A DNA stretch of 64,000 bases from the NCBI GenBank assembly GCA_021153325.1, contig JAGKTQ010000009.1, positions 1-64,000 of the forward strand, read 5' to 3'. The DNA is from Lachnospiraceae bacterium (lineage in GTDB: Bacteria; Bacillota; Clostridia; Lachnospirales; Lachnospiraceae). Made by a program: the position numbers and the translations under genes. A model generated the notes under the pieces. That model saw only the letters and a program-made list of their open reading frames with translations, was not told the DNA's origin and ran no database searches. How positions within the stretch are numbered: position 1 is the first letter of the stretch; the number at the start of each line of letters is the position of its first letter. Positions 16,146 through 24,204 of the stretch are shown piece by piece.

Positions 16146-16688
16146 ATGATATACACATACAAAGAATGTATTGAAAAATATAAAACTAATTATGAAATCA
16201 GTAAACTTGTTGCAGAGGGTTCCCTGGTAAGAGTTCGCAGGGGCGTATATTCTGACAATGAACATGAAACGGAGCTGGCGATAATAAGTAAGGCACATCC
16301 AGAAGCTGTATTTACACTGAATAGTGCCTTTTATTATCATGGGCTTACAGATACAATTCCAAGAAGCTATTATTTACTTACGGATAAGAATTATACCAAA
16401 ATCAAAGATAAGAGAGTTACGCAGTTCTTTGATAATAACGACAGTCTTGAAATGGGTGTGGAGACAAAAGTTTATAATGGTACGGAAATCCGTATTTTCA
16501 ACCGGGAACGTATGATGGTTGAATTGATTCGCAATAAAAATAAGTTCTCGTTTGATTATTACAAGGAGATTATAGCTAATTACAGAAAACTGATTTATGA
16601 GTTGGATATACAGGCAGTCCAAGAGTATGCGTGCCAGCTTCCGAAAACAAGGCTTGTTTTAGATACGTTACAGATGGAGGTGTTTTAG
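16146..16688 (+). CDS. abiEi: AbiEi-like antitoxin/autorepressor (type IV toxin-antitoxin)
   Basis: 180 residues. The N-terminal winged-helix region (KTNYEISKLVAEGSLVRVRRGVYS) is followed by the AbiEi core (AIISKAHPEAVFTLNSAFYYHGLTDTIPRSYYLLTD). The family antagonises the AbiEii nucleotidyltransferase without binding it directly and represses the operon. The stop codon is directly followed by the toxin ATG. The promoter is overlaid by a perfect inverted repeat. Such pairs act in abortive infection against phages. It lies between a mobile-element protein and element debris, consistent with horizontal arrival. Confidence 0.82.
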   Translation: MIYTYKECIEKYKTNYEISKLVAEGSLVRVRRGVYSDNEHETELAIISKAHPEAVFTLNSAFYYHGLTDTIPRSYYLLTDKNYTKIKDKRVTQFFDNNDSLEMGVETKVYNGTEIRIFNRERMMVELIRNKNKFSFDYYKEIIANYRKLIYELDIQAVQEYACQLPKTRLVLDTLQMEVF

Positions 16689-17489
16689 ATGAATTTATCT
16701 GATATGGTTAGAAAAATGCAGGAAATAGGGTATGGAACGGATGATGCTCAGGCGAGAGTATGTCAGGATATTGTTTTGAAGGCGATATCAAAAAGCACTC
16801 TATCCAGAAATGTAACAATAAAGGGTGGAGTCGTTATGAGGAGCATAACGAATAATATCCGTAGGGCAACGCAGGATATGGATATAGACTTTATTCGATA
16901 TTCCCTCTCAGATGAGTCGATCGATAATTTTGTTGCAAAACTGAATTGCATTGAAGGAATTACAATAACAAGAGTCGGGAGAATTGAAGAATTAAGCCAA
17001 CAGGATTATAAAGGGAAACGAGTGAATGTGCACATTAAAGATACACATGGAAATCTGATAGAAAGCAAGATTGATTTGGGAGTGCATAAGCACATGGAGA
17101 TTGAACAGGAAGAGTATTGTTTTGACATTGCTTTTGATGATGAGGGAGCGTCACTTCTTATAAATACCAGAGAGCAGATGTTTGCAGAGAAGCTGCGTTC
17201 ACTTCTGAAGTTTGGTACATTTAGCACTCGCTATAAAGATGTCTATGATATGTATTACCAGTGTGGAAGAATGAATGAACAAAAGCTGATTGAGTGTCTG
17301 CATACATTCATTTTTGATGATACAGGAATGCGTGAAAACGATATGTCTGCTATCCTGAAAAGATTAAAATTTGTTTTTCGTGATAAGATATATAAGGACA
17401 GGGTGGATAAGAGCGATAAGAGGTGGTTAGATACCGAGATTGATGAAGTATTTGCCGGAATAGTAGAGTATCTGAAACAATTTGAATAA
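16689..17489 (+). CDS. abiEii: AbiEii/AbiGii-like nucleotidyltransferase toxin
   Basis: 266 residues of the AbiEii/AbiGii/MenA-like nucleotidyltransferase family. The active-site region reads KGGVVMRS (G46, G47) followed by RRATQDMDIDF, with D63 and D65 as likely metal ligands; INTREQMFAEKLRSLLKFG carries the further conserved lysine-containing motif. Family members modify tRNA or other targets and stop growth. It starts immediately after the antitoxin stop, so the two are coupled. A second operator-like repeat lies three bases beyond its stop. Confidence 0.85.
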   Translation: MNLSDMVRKMQEIGYGTDDAQARVCQDIVLKAISKSTLSRNVTIKGGVVMRSITNNIRRATQDMDIDFIRYSLSDESIDNFVAKLNCIEGITITRVGRIEELSQQDYKGKRVNVHIKDTHGNLIESKIDLGVHKHMEIEQEEYCFDIAFDDEGASLLINTREQMFAEKLRSLLKFGTFSTRYKDVYDMYYQCGRMNEQKLIECLHTFIFDDTGMRENDMSAILKRLKFVFRDKIYKDRVDKSDKRWLDTEIDEVFAGIVEYLKQFE

Positions 17490-17491
17490 AG

Positions 17492-17516
17492 TCCGTAAAA
17501 ATACAAAAATTACGGA
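17492..17516. repeat. Second, shorter copy of the AbiE operator core
   Basis: TCCGTA (17492-17497) and TACGGA (17511-17516) with a 13-nt A-rich spacer: same core arms and identical spacing to the operator at 16087-16133. Located 2 nt after the toxin stop. It may be a second repressor site or the end of the transferred cassette. Confidence 0.6.
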
Positions 17517-17552
17517 AATTATCAAAAATAATTTAATATGGATTGATTTTAC

Positions 17553-17595
17553 ATAGCCGTTAAGGAGTGTTTTGCTCCCTAGCGGCTTATTTTTT
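17553..17595 (+). promoter_or_regulatory. Hairpin-T-tract leader before a truncated element gene
   Basis: AGCCGTTAAGGAG against CTCCCTAGCGGCT followed by TATTTTTTGCAAA and then GGGAGGAGGTG. Fourth example of the hairpin/T-tract/TGC/ribosome-binding-site layout in this region. The unassigned stretch 17517-17552 shows nothing. Confidence 0.6.
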
Positions 17596-17618
17596 GCAAA
17601 GGGAGGAGGTGACACAAG

Positions 17619-17687
17619 TTGAAAATCAAAAAAGTGGATGACAAACCTATGGTTATCCATACCAGGGTGGTACATCAAGTAAAATAG
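17619..17687 (+). pseudogene. 5' fragment of a mobile-element gene (MKIKKVDDKPM-type protein)
   Basis: A strong AGGAGG (17604-17609) precedes a TTG giving MKIKKVDDKPMVIHT, which I recognise as the invariant start of a larger Tn1549-like element protein of unknown function. The similarity stops after residue 15 and the frame ends at 17687 after seven unrelated codons. A deletion join therefore lies near 17663, where the toxin fragment begins. Confidence 0.6.
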
Positions 17688-17912
17688 GATATGAATATTT
17701 AGATGACCAATTAGGTAACTTAAAAGATAAAGTTAAAATAAATCAGTATCAGTCAGCGGAAAGTGTTAATGCTTGGTGGGAAGCAAGAGGTTATAATGCA
17801 CCTTACAAAGAGAAAACCGTTGTACAAAATATAACACTGACAGAAGATACAAAATTTGTTCGAGTATATGATGGTGTGAATTCAAATTTAGAAGGTGGAT
17901 GGGTTATGAGTA
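17666..17912 (+). pseudogene. Fragment resembling the C-terminal domain of polymorphic toxins
   Basis: An open frame without a start codon encodes about 82 residues with SAESVNAWWEARGYNAPYKE, then TKFVRVYDGVNS and GGWVMS. This F-V-R-V-Y-D-G ... G-G-W-V-M pattern is familiar from C-terminal domains of large secreted polymorphic toxins, where it is normally followed by an LTP-x-Q-I-x-D-K-F-A-L-P ending. Here that ending is replaced by reversed IS256-family sequence. The upstream toxin body and any immunity gene are absent. Family recall is from pattern memory. Confidence 0.5.
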
Positions 17913-18030
17913 TCCCAAGTAAATCTTTGAGCATCTCTTGGACATCGTTAGCATCCGTTGGCTGGTAGTGCTCCAGTAAGCTGTTGATGAACGCTTTACG
18001 TTCCGGTGAAAGTTTTCTTTGTCTTGCCAT
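17913..18030 (-). pseudogene. IS256-family transposase, N-terminal fragment
   Basis: MARQRKLSPERKAFINSLLEHYQ followed by DANDVQEMLKDLLG is the characteristic start of IS256/mutator-type transposases, normally about 400 residues with a DDE catalytic core. Similarity stops at residue 38-39; the following 36 codons are antisense to the toxin-like fragment. No catalytic residue remains. The AGGAGG ribosome-binding site lies within a long inverted repeat (18035-18082), so translation from outside transcripts may be hindered. Confidence 0.75.
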
Positions 18031-18034
18031 AAAA

Positions 18035-18082
18035 ATATCCTCCTGGATTAATATTTATTTTAACATCAATCCAAGAGGATAT
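18035..18082 (-). promoter_or_regulatory. Inverted repeat sequestering the transposase ribosome-binding site
   Basis: ATATCCTCCTGGATT (18035-18049) pairs with AATCCAAGAGGATAT (18068-18082), one mismatch, 18-nt loop. On the minus strand the arm nearest the start codon contains AGGAGG. Such structures are known in insertion sequences to block translation from read-through transcripts. Confidence 0.6.
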
Positions 18083-18223
18083 ATACTACATATCTAGTTT
18101 ACACAAAATTTTTTACAGTCTCTCCATGCTTGACTTTTATCTAACAGTTTGTGAAAACGAAAGAACCTCTAAATACAAAAAATGAAATTAAGAACCAAGC
18201 AGAGTCAGCACCCCTTGATTGCT

Positions 18224-19900
18224 CTAGTTAGTCTGTGCCATCATTGCCTGTGTTACCTGCTCCAAAATATTCAGGTTTGAATAGTGTACCATTTCTTTGG
18301 CCATATCGGTATCTCTGATTCTTGATTCCGCAGCAGTGGTATTGTCTACAACATTTTCTTCATTGGCAATCGTATGTTCCAGACGGTTTTGCTGTGCACC
18401 GATTTTAGCACGGTTGGTCAAGACCTTTGATAATGCGCCCTTTACTGCATCCAGGGCATGCTTGGCACCGTCTACCGTTGAAATATCCAGATACTGGATA
18501 CCCAGAACATCTGTGTCCATGCGGTCAATGCTCAGGTACATACCGTCACCGACTTCACAGCCGGACTGAATCCAGATATTTAATACCTTCTCATTTCCCT
18601 GCTGTGCAGTTTGTCCAATATAGTCTGTCTGTTTTATGGAAGTACTGATTCCTGCCGAAACCAGACAAGAGGTCAGCTCCAATCCTAAAAAGCGATAGTT
18701 ATAGGTAGTATTTTCAGCTGTTACAGACGGATTCCAGATAGAAGCAAACGAAACAGTAGTTCCGGGAGCTACAGGATTGGTTGTATCTAATAAAATCCTG
18801 GAGCCATCAAGAACATCAATGGCGTTTGTCTTAGAAATCGTTTCCGTAACTCGCATGCTTGCTGTGGGTCTGCAATAGGGATCTGCAGCCTTCTCACAAA
18901 AATCAATAATGCCATAGGAACCAGAACCTCCCGAACTTGCGAAAAAAGCATCATGATTCCAATAATCTGAGCCCTGCTCATCCAAACCACTGCCATATCT
19001 CCAGGATATTTTCCCTCCATATTGTGTACCGTCAATCTCTATCCACATGCCATCTGTATCTGCACGAAGAATAACATTTGTGGAATCTGTAATTTCCTGG
19101 TCTACACCAATCAATCCACAAATATCAGTAAATTCAAAAGAATCTTTTAAGTCACGAGCGGGCAAATTTTGAGTTTCAAAAGATGCGCCATCCAACCTTC
19201 CGATTATATCTGCAAAATCTGCATTGTCGTCTACTTCTATGGATAGGGAAAAACCATCATAAGTATAGGAATATGTTCCGCCAACTATCTGACTGTCAGA
19301 AAGACAATTAACACCATTTTCATGGACGAAATTTCCCCACGAGCGGACATCACCATTGATTGCAAATCCACTCCGGTCTGCCGTAATATGATATGTTGTG
19401 GGAACAGGGTTGCTTGGTAAGGTTTGTTGTACCACTTCAAGTTTTCCGACAGTAATTGGGAGGTAGCTCTGCTGGATGGTGTTGCCATCAAATATTTTTC
19501 TTTCGTTAAATGTGGTGGTCTCTCCGATCCTGTCTATTTCCTGCAATATCTGACTGATTTCTTCCTGGATATACTGTCTGTCCTGTTCGCTGTTCGTTCC
19601 GTTGGCAGATTTTACAGAAAGCTCTGTGATACGATGTAGCATGTCATTTACTTCTGCCAAGGCGCCGTCTGCCACCTGACAAAGGGAGACACCATCCTGT
19701 GTATTTACAACACCCTGGGTAAGACCACGGATCTGTCTGCGCATTTTCTCTGAAATAGCCAGACCCGCCGCATCATCTGCAGCCTGGTTGATGCGATATC
19801 CGGAAGTAAGCTTCTCGGAAGATTTCGTCTTATTCTTTGTCACTATTCCAAATTGTCTGTTTGTGTTAATGGCTATTAGATTATGTGCTACAATATTCAT
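18224..19900 (-). CDS. fliC: Flagellin
   Basis: 558-residue filament protein. Conserved D0/D1 termini flank a variable centre: the N-terminal part has NLIAINTNRQFG, KLTSGYRINQAADDAAGLAISEKMR and GVVNTQDGVSL; the C-terminal part has NRAKIGAQQNRLEHTIANEENV and ESRIRDTDMAKEMV. The central region (about residues 150-440) is unique and surface-exposed in filaments. It is secreted without a signal peptide by the flagellar export system. No other flagellar gene is in the window, so this is a detached flagellin locus. It has its own sigma-28-type promoter. Confidence 0.95.
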   Translation of the reverse strand: MNIVAHNLIAINTNRQFGIVTKNKTKSSEKLTSGYRINQAADDAAGLAISEKMRRQIRGLTQGVVNTQDGVSLCQVADGALAEVNDMLHRITELSVKSANGTNSEQDRQYIQEEISQILQEIDRIGETTTFNERKIFDGNTIQQSYLPITVGKLEVVQQTLPSNPVPTTYHITADRSGFAINGDVRSWGNFVHENGVNCLSDSQIVGGTYSYTYDGFSLSIEVDDNADFADIIGRLDGASFETQNLPARDLKDSFEFTDICGLIGVDQEITDSTNVILRADTDGMWIEIDGTQYGGKISWRYGSGLDEQGSDYWNHDAFFASSGGSGSYGIIDFCEKAADPYCRPTASMRVTETISKTNAIDVLDGSRILLDTTNPVAPGTTVSFASIWNPSVTAENTTYNYRFLGLELTSCLVSAGISTSIKQTDYIGQTAQQGNEKVLNIWIQSGCEVGDGMYLSIDRMDTDVLGIQYLDISTVDGAKHALDAVKGALSKVLTNRAKIGAQQNRLEHTIANEENVVDNTTAAESRIRDTDMAKEMVHYSNLNILEQVTQAMMAQTN

Positions 19901-19943
19901 AGTAATTCCTCATCATAATAACTAGTAAATGATATCACCTTAT

Positions 19944-19970
19944 ATATCAGTACTTTGGGGCATGACTTTA
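19944..19970 (-). promoter_or_regulatory. Sigma-28 (SigD/FliA)-type promoter of flagellin
   Basis: On the minus strand TAAA (19967-19970) and ACTGATAT (19944-19951) are separated by 15 nt, close to the TAAA-N15-GCCGATAA consensus, about 43 nt upstream of the start codon. The rest of 19971-20316 shows no gene. Confidence 0.75.
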
Positions 19971-20316
19971 ACCCAATGTAGAAAATTTTTCACTATTTTT
20001 TTCCTTATTGATAGATCAGAAATCATGTAAAAAGAGATAAGCAGTGTGAGGTAATCAACAGAGGATATCCAAAGGATATTACGAGATTGGTGTATGGTAG
20101 TGCAGAGATAAGAAGAATTAGGTAAAAGTATTTATTTTACGGATTTTATGTAAAAACATGCGTTGAATGGGGAGTTGGGTAGAATTTAGTGGTATGCGAA
20201 CGGGGATTTGCGTAATTGATTGAAGAATCGCGCAAAATTAAGATGTAATACATAATATGGTAAAGTAACAAACGCAAGGGTGTTATACATAAAAATATGT
20301 TATAAGGGAATCCTAG

Positions 20317-20352
20317 GACTGAAAACTGCAACCAATTACAAAAATCTTTCCT
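20317..20352 (+). repeat. Upstream copy of the 36-bp repeat at the second DUF4143 promoter
   Basis: 36 bp beginning GACTGAAAACTGCAAC and ending AAAAATCTTTCCT; the copy at 20400-20435 differs at four positions, all in the centre. It lies just upstream of the -35 element. The 20283-20305 segment before it holds an imperfect palindrome TTATACAT...ATGTTATAA. Confidence 0.7.
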
Positions 20353-20368
20353 GTTTTAGTGGGATGAA

Positions 20369-20397
20369 TTGAGAAAGATAAGAAAATATGATATTAT
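20369..20397 (+). promoter_or_regulatory. Promoter of the second DUF4143 ATPase gene
   Basis: TTGAGA (20369-20374), 17-nt spacer, TATTAT (20392-20397). It is bracketed by the two 36-bp repeats; the expected transcription start falls at the beginning of the downstream copy. Confidence 0.7.
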
Positions 20398-20399
20398 AA

Positions 20400-20435
20400 G
20401 ACTGAAAACTGCAACTGGTTGCAAAAATCTTTCCT
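20400..20435 (+). repeat. Downstream copy of the 36-bp repeat at the second DUF4143 promoter
   Basis: Same 36-bp unit as 20317-20352, start-to-start 83 bp. Its centre forms a perfect palindrome TGCAAC-TG-GTTGCA. It ends directly before AAAGGAG (20436-20442). Confidence 0.7.
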
Positions 20436-20451
20436 AAAGGAGTGCGCGAAT

Positions 20452-21747
20452 ATGGAAATTAAACGTGAGTACTATTTAGACAAGCTAATAAAAAGACAAA
20501 ATAACGGATTAATAAAGGTTATAACTGGTATTAGAAGATGTGGCAAATCTTATTTGTTAAATACGCTCTTTTATAATTATTTGATAGAGAGTGGTGTTGA
20601 TAAAAAAAATATTATTCGTTTTGCATTCGATTCTGCAGATGATCTTCATCTTATAGGGGAGAGTTTGATTAGTGTTGAGAAAGAAAAAAGAGGCGTGAAT
20701 CCAGAGTTGTTTATGGAGTATATTCGTTGTCAAACATCTGGTGATGGAAAATATTATTTGCTTTTAGATGAGGTGCAGTTACTGGATTGTTTTGAGTCTG
20801 TTTTAAATGGATACTTGCGTAAGGATAATATGGATGTATATGTCACCGGAAGTAATGCAAAGTTTTTGTCAAAGGATATTATTACGGAGTTTGCAGGACG
20901 CGGTGATGAAATTCATATGTATCCGTTAAGTTTTGCGGAGTTTATGTCTGTATATAAAGGTGATAAGTATGAAGGATTGTCCGAATATATGCTTTATGGT
21001 GGGATTCCACTTGTGGTTCTACGAGAGGGAGCAAATGAAAAAGCAGCCGTATTGCAGAATTTGTTTGATGAAATCTATATTACAGATATATTCAAGAGAA
21101 ATAGAGTAAAGAACCAAGGGGAGCTGGAAGATTTGCTGAATATTCTTTCTTCTGCAATAGGTTCGCTTACTAATCCAGAAAAATTGAAAAATACGTTTAA
21201 GACAGTTAAGAAATCAAGTATTACAGCAAAGACGATCAAGAAATATTTAGATTACTTTGAAGATTCTTTTTTGATAGAGTCTGCACAGAGATATGACATT
21301 AAGGGTAAGGCTTATATCGAAACACCAAAGAAATATTATTTTTCGGATTTGGGACTTCGCAATGCTCGAATAAATTTTCGACAGTTTGAGCAGACACATT
21401 CTATGGAGAATGTGATTTATAATGAACTTCGTATGCGCGGGTATAGTGTAGATGTAGGTGTTGTGCCAATTGCAGAGAAGGATAAAGATGGAAAAGTGGT
21501 TCGAAAAGCTCTGGAAGTGGATTTTGTGTGTAATCTCGGTTCTGCAAGATATTATATCCAGTCTGCATATTCTCTTCCGGATGAAGCAAAGAGAAATCAA
21601 GAGATACGACCATTTAGGAAAATAGATGATTCTTTTAAGAAAATTGTAGTGACGAAAGATATAGTTCCGACACATTATGATGAGAACGGAATTTTGACAG
21701 TGAACATTTACGAGTTCTTGCTTAATCCGAGAAGCATTGACAGTTAG
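20452..21747 (+). CDS. AAA-type ATPase with C-terminal DUF4143 domain (copy 2)
   Basis: 431 residues, closely related over its whole length to the protein at 14227-15486. Walker A is at 26-33 (GIRRCGKS), Walker B-like YYLLLDEVQLL, sensor YVTGSNAKFLS, and the DUF4143 part includes KKYYFSDLGLRNARINFRQFE and VDFVCNLGSARYYIQSAYSLP. Role unknown. AAAGGAG at 20436-20442 selects the ATG at 20452; a TTG at 20419 would lie within the repeat. The regulatory layout mirrors copy 1 although the repeat sequences differ. Confidence 0.85.
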   Translation: MEIKREYYLDKLIKRQNNGLIKVITGIRRCGKSYLLNTLFYNYLIESGVDKKNIIRFAFDSADDLHLIGESLISVEKEKRGVNPELFMEYIRCQTSGDGKYYLLLDEVQLLDCFESVLNGYLRKDNMDVYVTGSNAKFLSKDIITEFAGRGDEIHMYPLSFAEFMSVYKGDKYEGLSEYMLYGGIPLVVLREGANEKAAVLQNLFDEIYITDIFKRNRVKNQGELEDLLNILSSAIGSLTNPEKLKNTFKTVKKSSITAKTIKKYLDYFEDSFLIESAQRYDIKGKAYIETPKKYYFSDLGLRNARINFRQFEQTHSMENVIYNELRMRGYSVDVGVVPIAEKDKDGKVVRKALEVDFVCNLGSARYYIQSAYSLPDEAKRNQEIRPFRKIDDSFKKIVVTKDIVPTHYDENGILTVNIYEFLLNPRSIDS

Positions 21748-21807
21748 TAAGAAAATGTGCTTTTTGAAACGGGAAAGTATGCCGGTAGACGATGTTTTAC
21801 CGGAAAC

Positions 21808-21836
21808 TTGACAGAAAATTGCATATTGTTTATAAT
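21808..21836 (+). promoter_or_regulatory. Promoter of the amino-acid ABC transporter operon
   Basis: Perfect TTGACA (21808-21813), 17-nt spacer, perfect TATAAT (21831-21836). An upstream inverted repeat CCGGTA...TACCGG (about 21782-21803) could be an operator. Confidence 0.85.
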
Positions 21837-21872
21837 ATTTAGCATCATAATTTTATATGGGAGGAGCTTATC

Positions 21873-22685
21873 ATGAAAAAAGCATTAGCATTATTGTTAT
21901 GCACAACTGTACTCGCGGGAATGTTAATAGGTTGTGGTTCTTCTGAATCTACTAATACAGAAACAACTGCTGAGACAGAAGTTGCTACAGAAGCAGAAGC
22001 GAAAGATGACAAAGTATGGGTCATCGCAACAGACACAGTATTCAAACCTTTTGAATACACAAATGAGAACAATGAGTTCGTAGGTATTGACGTTGATATC
22101 CTTGCAGCAATCGCAGAGGATCAGGGATTCGAATATGAATTACAGAGCCTTGGTTGGGATGCAGCAGTTGCAGCAGTTCAGTCAGGACAAGCTGATGGTA
22201 TCATCGCAGGAGCTACTATTAAACAGGAACGTATTGATTCAGGTTGGATTTTCTCTGATGGATATTATGATGCAACACAGACATTCGTAGTTGCAGCTGA
22301 TAGCGACATCGCAAGCTTTGAAGATTTAGCTGGTAAGAACGTTGCAGTTAAGAACGGAACAGCTGGTGCAGATTTTGCAAACAGCTTAAAAGATCAGTAT
22401 GGATTTACAGTAACTGTATTTGAAGATTCACCTACTATGTATCAGGATGTTATCCTTGGAAACAGTGCAGCTTGTGTAGAGGATACACCTATTATGGCAT
22501 CTTCTATTAAAGAAGGTGATCTTGCGCTGAAGATTCCAGAAGGAATGGAAAGTGAAGGTGCTCCTTATGGTTTCGCTATTATGGATGTAGCAGATCAGGA
22601 ATTATTGGATATGTTCAATGCAGGACTTGCAAACATTAAAGAAAACGGCACATATCAGGAAATTCTTGACAAATACTTGAAATAA
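21873..22685 (+). CDS. Polar amino-acid ABC transporter, substrate-binding lipoprotein
   Basis: 270 residues. A lipoprotein signal (MLIGC, lipidated Cys21) precedes a T/E-rich linker and a family 3 solute-binding domain with WVIATDTVFKPFEYTNENNEFVGIDVDI and the ...AVKNGTAGADFANSL lobe. It would capture a polar amino acid outside the membrane and deliver it to the permease encoded next. It begins after GGGAGGAG behind a consensus promoter; a terminator-like hairpin separates it from the permease, which should favour binding-protein excess. Confidence 0.9.
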   Translation: MKKALALLLCTTVLAGMLIGCGSSESTNTETTAETEVATEAEAKDDKVWVIATDTVFKPFEYTNENNEFVGIDVDILAAIAEDQGFEYELQSLGWDAAVAAVQSGQADGIIAGATIKQERIDSGWIFSDGYYDATQTFVVAADSDIASFEDLAGKNVAVKNGTAGADFANSLKDQYGFTVTVFEDSPTMYQDVILGNSAACVEDTPIMASSIKEGDLALKIPEGMESEGAPYGFAIMDVADQELLDMFNAGLANIKENGTYQEILDKYLK

Positions 22686-22698
22686 TTTTGAACGAATG

Positions 22699-22735
22699 AA
22701 CGTGAGGGGCTCATTTAGGGCTTCTCACGTTTTTA
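22699..22735 (+). terminator. Hairpin between binding protein and permease
   Basis: AACGTGAG (22699-22706) against CTCACGTT (22724-22731) followed by TTTT. Probably a partial terminator, since the permease and ATPase genes lack an obvious promoter of their own. Confidence 0.7.
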
Positions 22736-22788
22736 ATTGCTTTTTAAAATCCCATATAATGATGTAAAAAAGAAAAAGGAGAGAACAA

Positions 22789-23463
22789 ATGGCTTCTATT
22801 TTGAAGATTCTTGATACGTATGCAGGCATGCTGATGGGGGCATTGGGAAGGACATTGCTTTTGATGTTATTGTCTTTGTTTTTTGCCATAATTATCGGTA
22901 TGATCTTTGCATTGATGAATGTAGGAAAAAATCGTGTATTTAATTTTATTGGAACGGTATATGTAGATGCAGTCCGTGGCGTACCTTTGATTGTATTGGC
23001 GTATTTTATTTATTTTGGTGTTCCTGCGGGAATGAAAACTATAATTCCGGAGTTCCGTTTGTCTGCGCTTCAGGCAGGAACGATTGCATTGTCCATGAAC
23101 TGTGGAGCTTATATGGCAGAGATTATTCGTGCCGGTATTGAAAGTGTGGATAAGGGACAGATGGAAGCGAGCCGCAGTCTTGGTTTATCCTATGGAAGAA
23201 GTATGAGATTAGTCGTACTTCCGCAGGCAATCCGTACCATGATTCCTTCCATTATTAATCAGTTCATCATTACCTTAAAAGATACTTCCATTCTTTCCGT
23301 TATTGGATTCCAGGAACTTACGAACATGGGTAAAACTATCAGCGGTAATACTTTCAAGAGCTTAGAAACATGGGCGATCGTTGGTGTCATGTATATGGTC
23401 GTTATCATTACCTTAAGTAAGATTGCAAAACGCATCGAGAGGAGGGTAAATTGTGAAAGATAA
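22789..23463 (+). CDS. Polar amino-acid ABC transporter permease
   Basis: 224-residue inner-membrane permease of the His/Glu/Gln/Arg family, about five membrane segments. The EAA loop that contacts the ATPase is clear: [31 protein letters not shown]. It likely forms a homodimer. The start follows AAAGGAGAG; the ATPase gene overlaps its end by 11 bases, so the two are translated together. Confidence 0.92.
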   Translation: MASILKILDTYAGMLMGALGRTLLLMLLSLFFAIIIGMIFALMNVGKNRVFNFIGTVYVDAVRGVPLIVLAYFIYFGVPAGMKTIIPEFRLSALQAGTIALSMNCGAYMAEIIRAGIESVDKGQMEASRSLGLSYGRSMRLVVLPQAIRTMIPSIINQFIITLKDTSILSVIGFQELTNMGKTISGNTFKSLETWAIVGVMYMVVIITLSKIAKRIERRVNCER

Positions 23464-24193
23464 AAGAACGATTATTCATGTAGAAAATTTGAAAAAGAAC
23501 TTTGGAAAACTGGAAGTATTAAAAGATATCAGTATTGACATTACAGAAGGTGAAGTAGTGGTACTGTTAGGACCTTCAGGAAGTGGTAAATCTACTTTTT
23601 TAAGATGTCTGAACCAGTTGGAGAAGGCTACAGAGGGAACGATTGTTGTAGATGACAATGTCGTTACAGATAAGAATACCGATATAAATAAAGTGCGTGA
23701 GAATATCGGAATGGTATTTCAGCATTTTAATTTATTCCCTCACAAGACTGTGTTGGAAAATATCATGCTTGCGCCAGTGGAATTAAAGAAAATGACGAAA
23801 GAAGAAGCCAAGGAAAAAGGTATGCAGTTGTTGAAACGTGTAGGCATGGATACAAAAGCGGATGCATACCCTCCCCAGTTATCTGGTGGACAAAAGCAGC
23901 GTGTGGCAATTGCCAGATCGCTTGCAATGAATCCTGATGTGATGTTGTTTGATGAACCTACTTCCGCATTGGATCCGGAAATGGTAGGCGAGGTCTTGAA
24001 TGTTATGAAGGAGCTTGCTGCTGACGGTATGACAATGGTAGTCGTTACGCATGAAATCGGATTTGCGAGAGAAGTAGCAGATCGTATTGTTTTTATGGAT
24101 GGTGGATATATTGTGGAACAGGGAACACCGGAAGAAGTAATTTATCATCCGAAGGAAGCTAGAACTATTGATTTCTTAAATAAAGTATTATAG
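23453..24193 (+). CDS. Polar amino-acid ABC transporter ATP-binding protein
   Basis: 246 residues of the GlnQ/HisP type. Walker [11 protein letters not shown]-loop [10 protein letters not shown], signature LSGGQKQR, Walker [13 protein letters not shown] and the switch histidine in VVVTHE are all intact, and [12 protein letters not shown] is the usual C-terminal part. It drives import through the overlapping permease. GTG start, with GGAGG upstream. The cytidylate-kinase-like gene follows after 11 nt. Confidence 0.93.
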   Translation: MKDKRTIIHVENLKKNFGKLEVLKDISIDITEGEVVVLLGPSGSGKSTFLRCLNQLEKATEGTIVVDDNVVTDKNTDINKVRENIGMVFQHFNLFPHKTVLENIMLAPVELKKMTKEEAKEKGMQLLKRVGMDTKADAYPPQLSGGQKQRVAIARSLAMNPDVMLFDEPTSALDPEMVGEVLNVMKELAADGMTMVVVTHEIGFAREVADRIVFMDGGYIVEQGTPEEVIYHPKEARTIDFLNKVL

Positions 24194-24204
24194 GAGTGCT
24201 GCCT

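Larger units (their letters stand above)
17913..18122 (-). mobile_element. IS256-family insertion sequence remnant (left end)
   Basis: Contains the first 38-39 codons of an IS256-family transposase and, outside it, a terminal-repeat-like sequence GTTTACACAAAATTTTTTAC (about 18097-18116, read toward 18122). The rest of the element is missing: transposase similarity ends near 17912, where the toxin fragment begins. Confidence 0.7.

Noticed and set aside
20138..20148. TACGGATTTTA, identical to part of the AbiE operator arm
   Set aside because: A lone 11-mer in AT-rich DNA without its partner arm or spacing; chance occurrence is plausible.
14227..21747. The two DUF4143 ATPases as ends of one composite transposon
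   Set aside because: The genes are related but diverged throughout, in the same orientation, with different flanking repeats and an intact flagellin gene between them.
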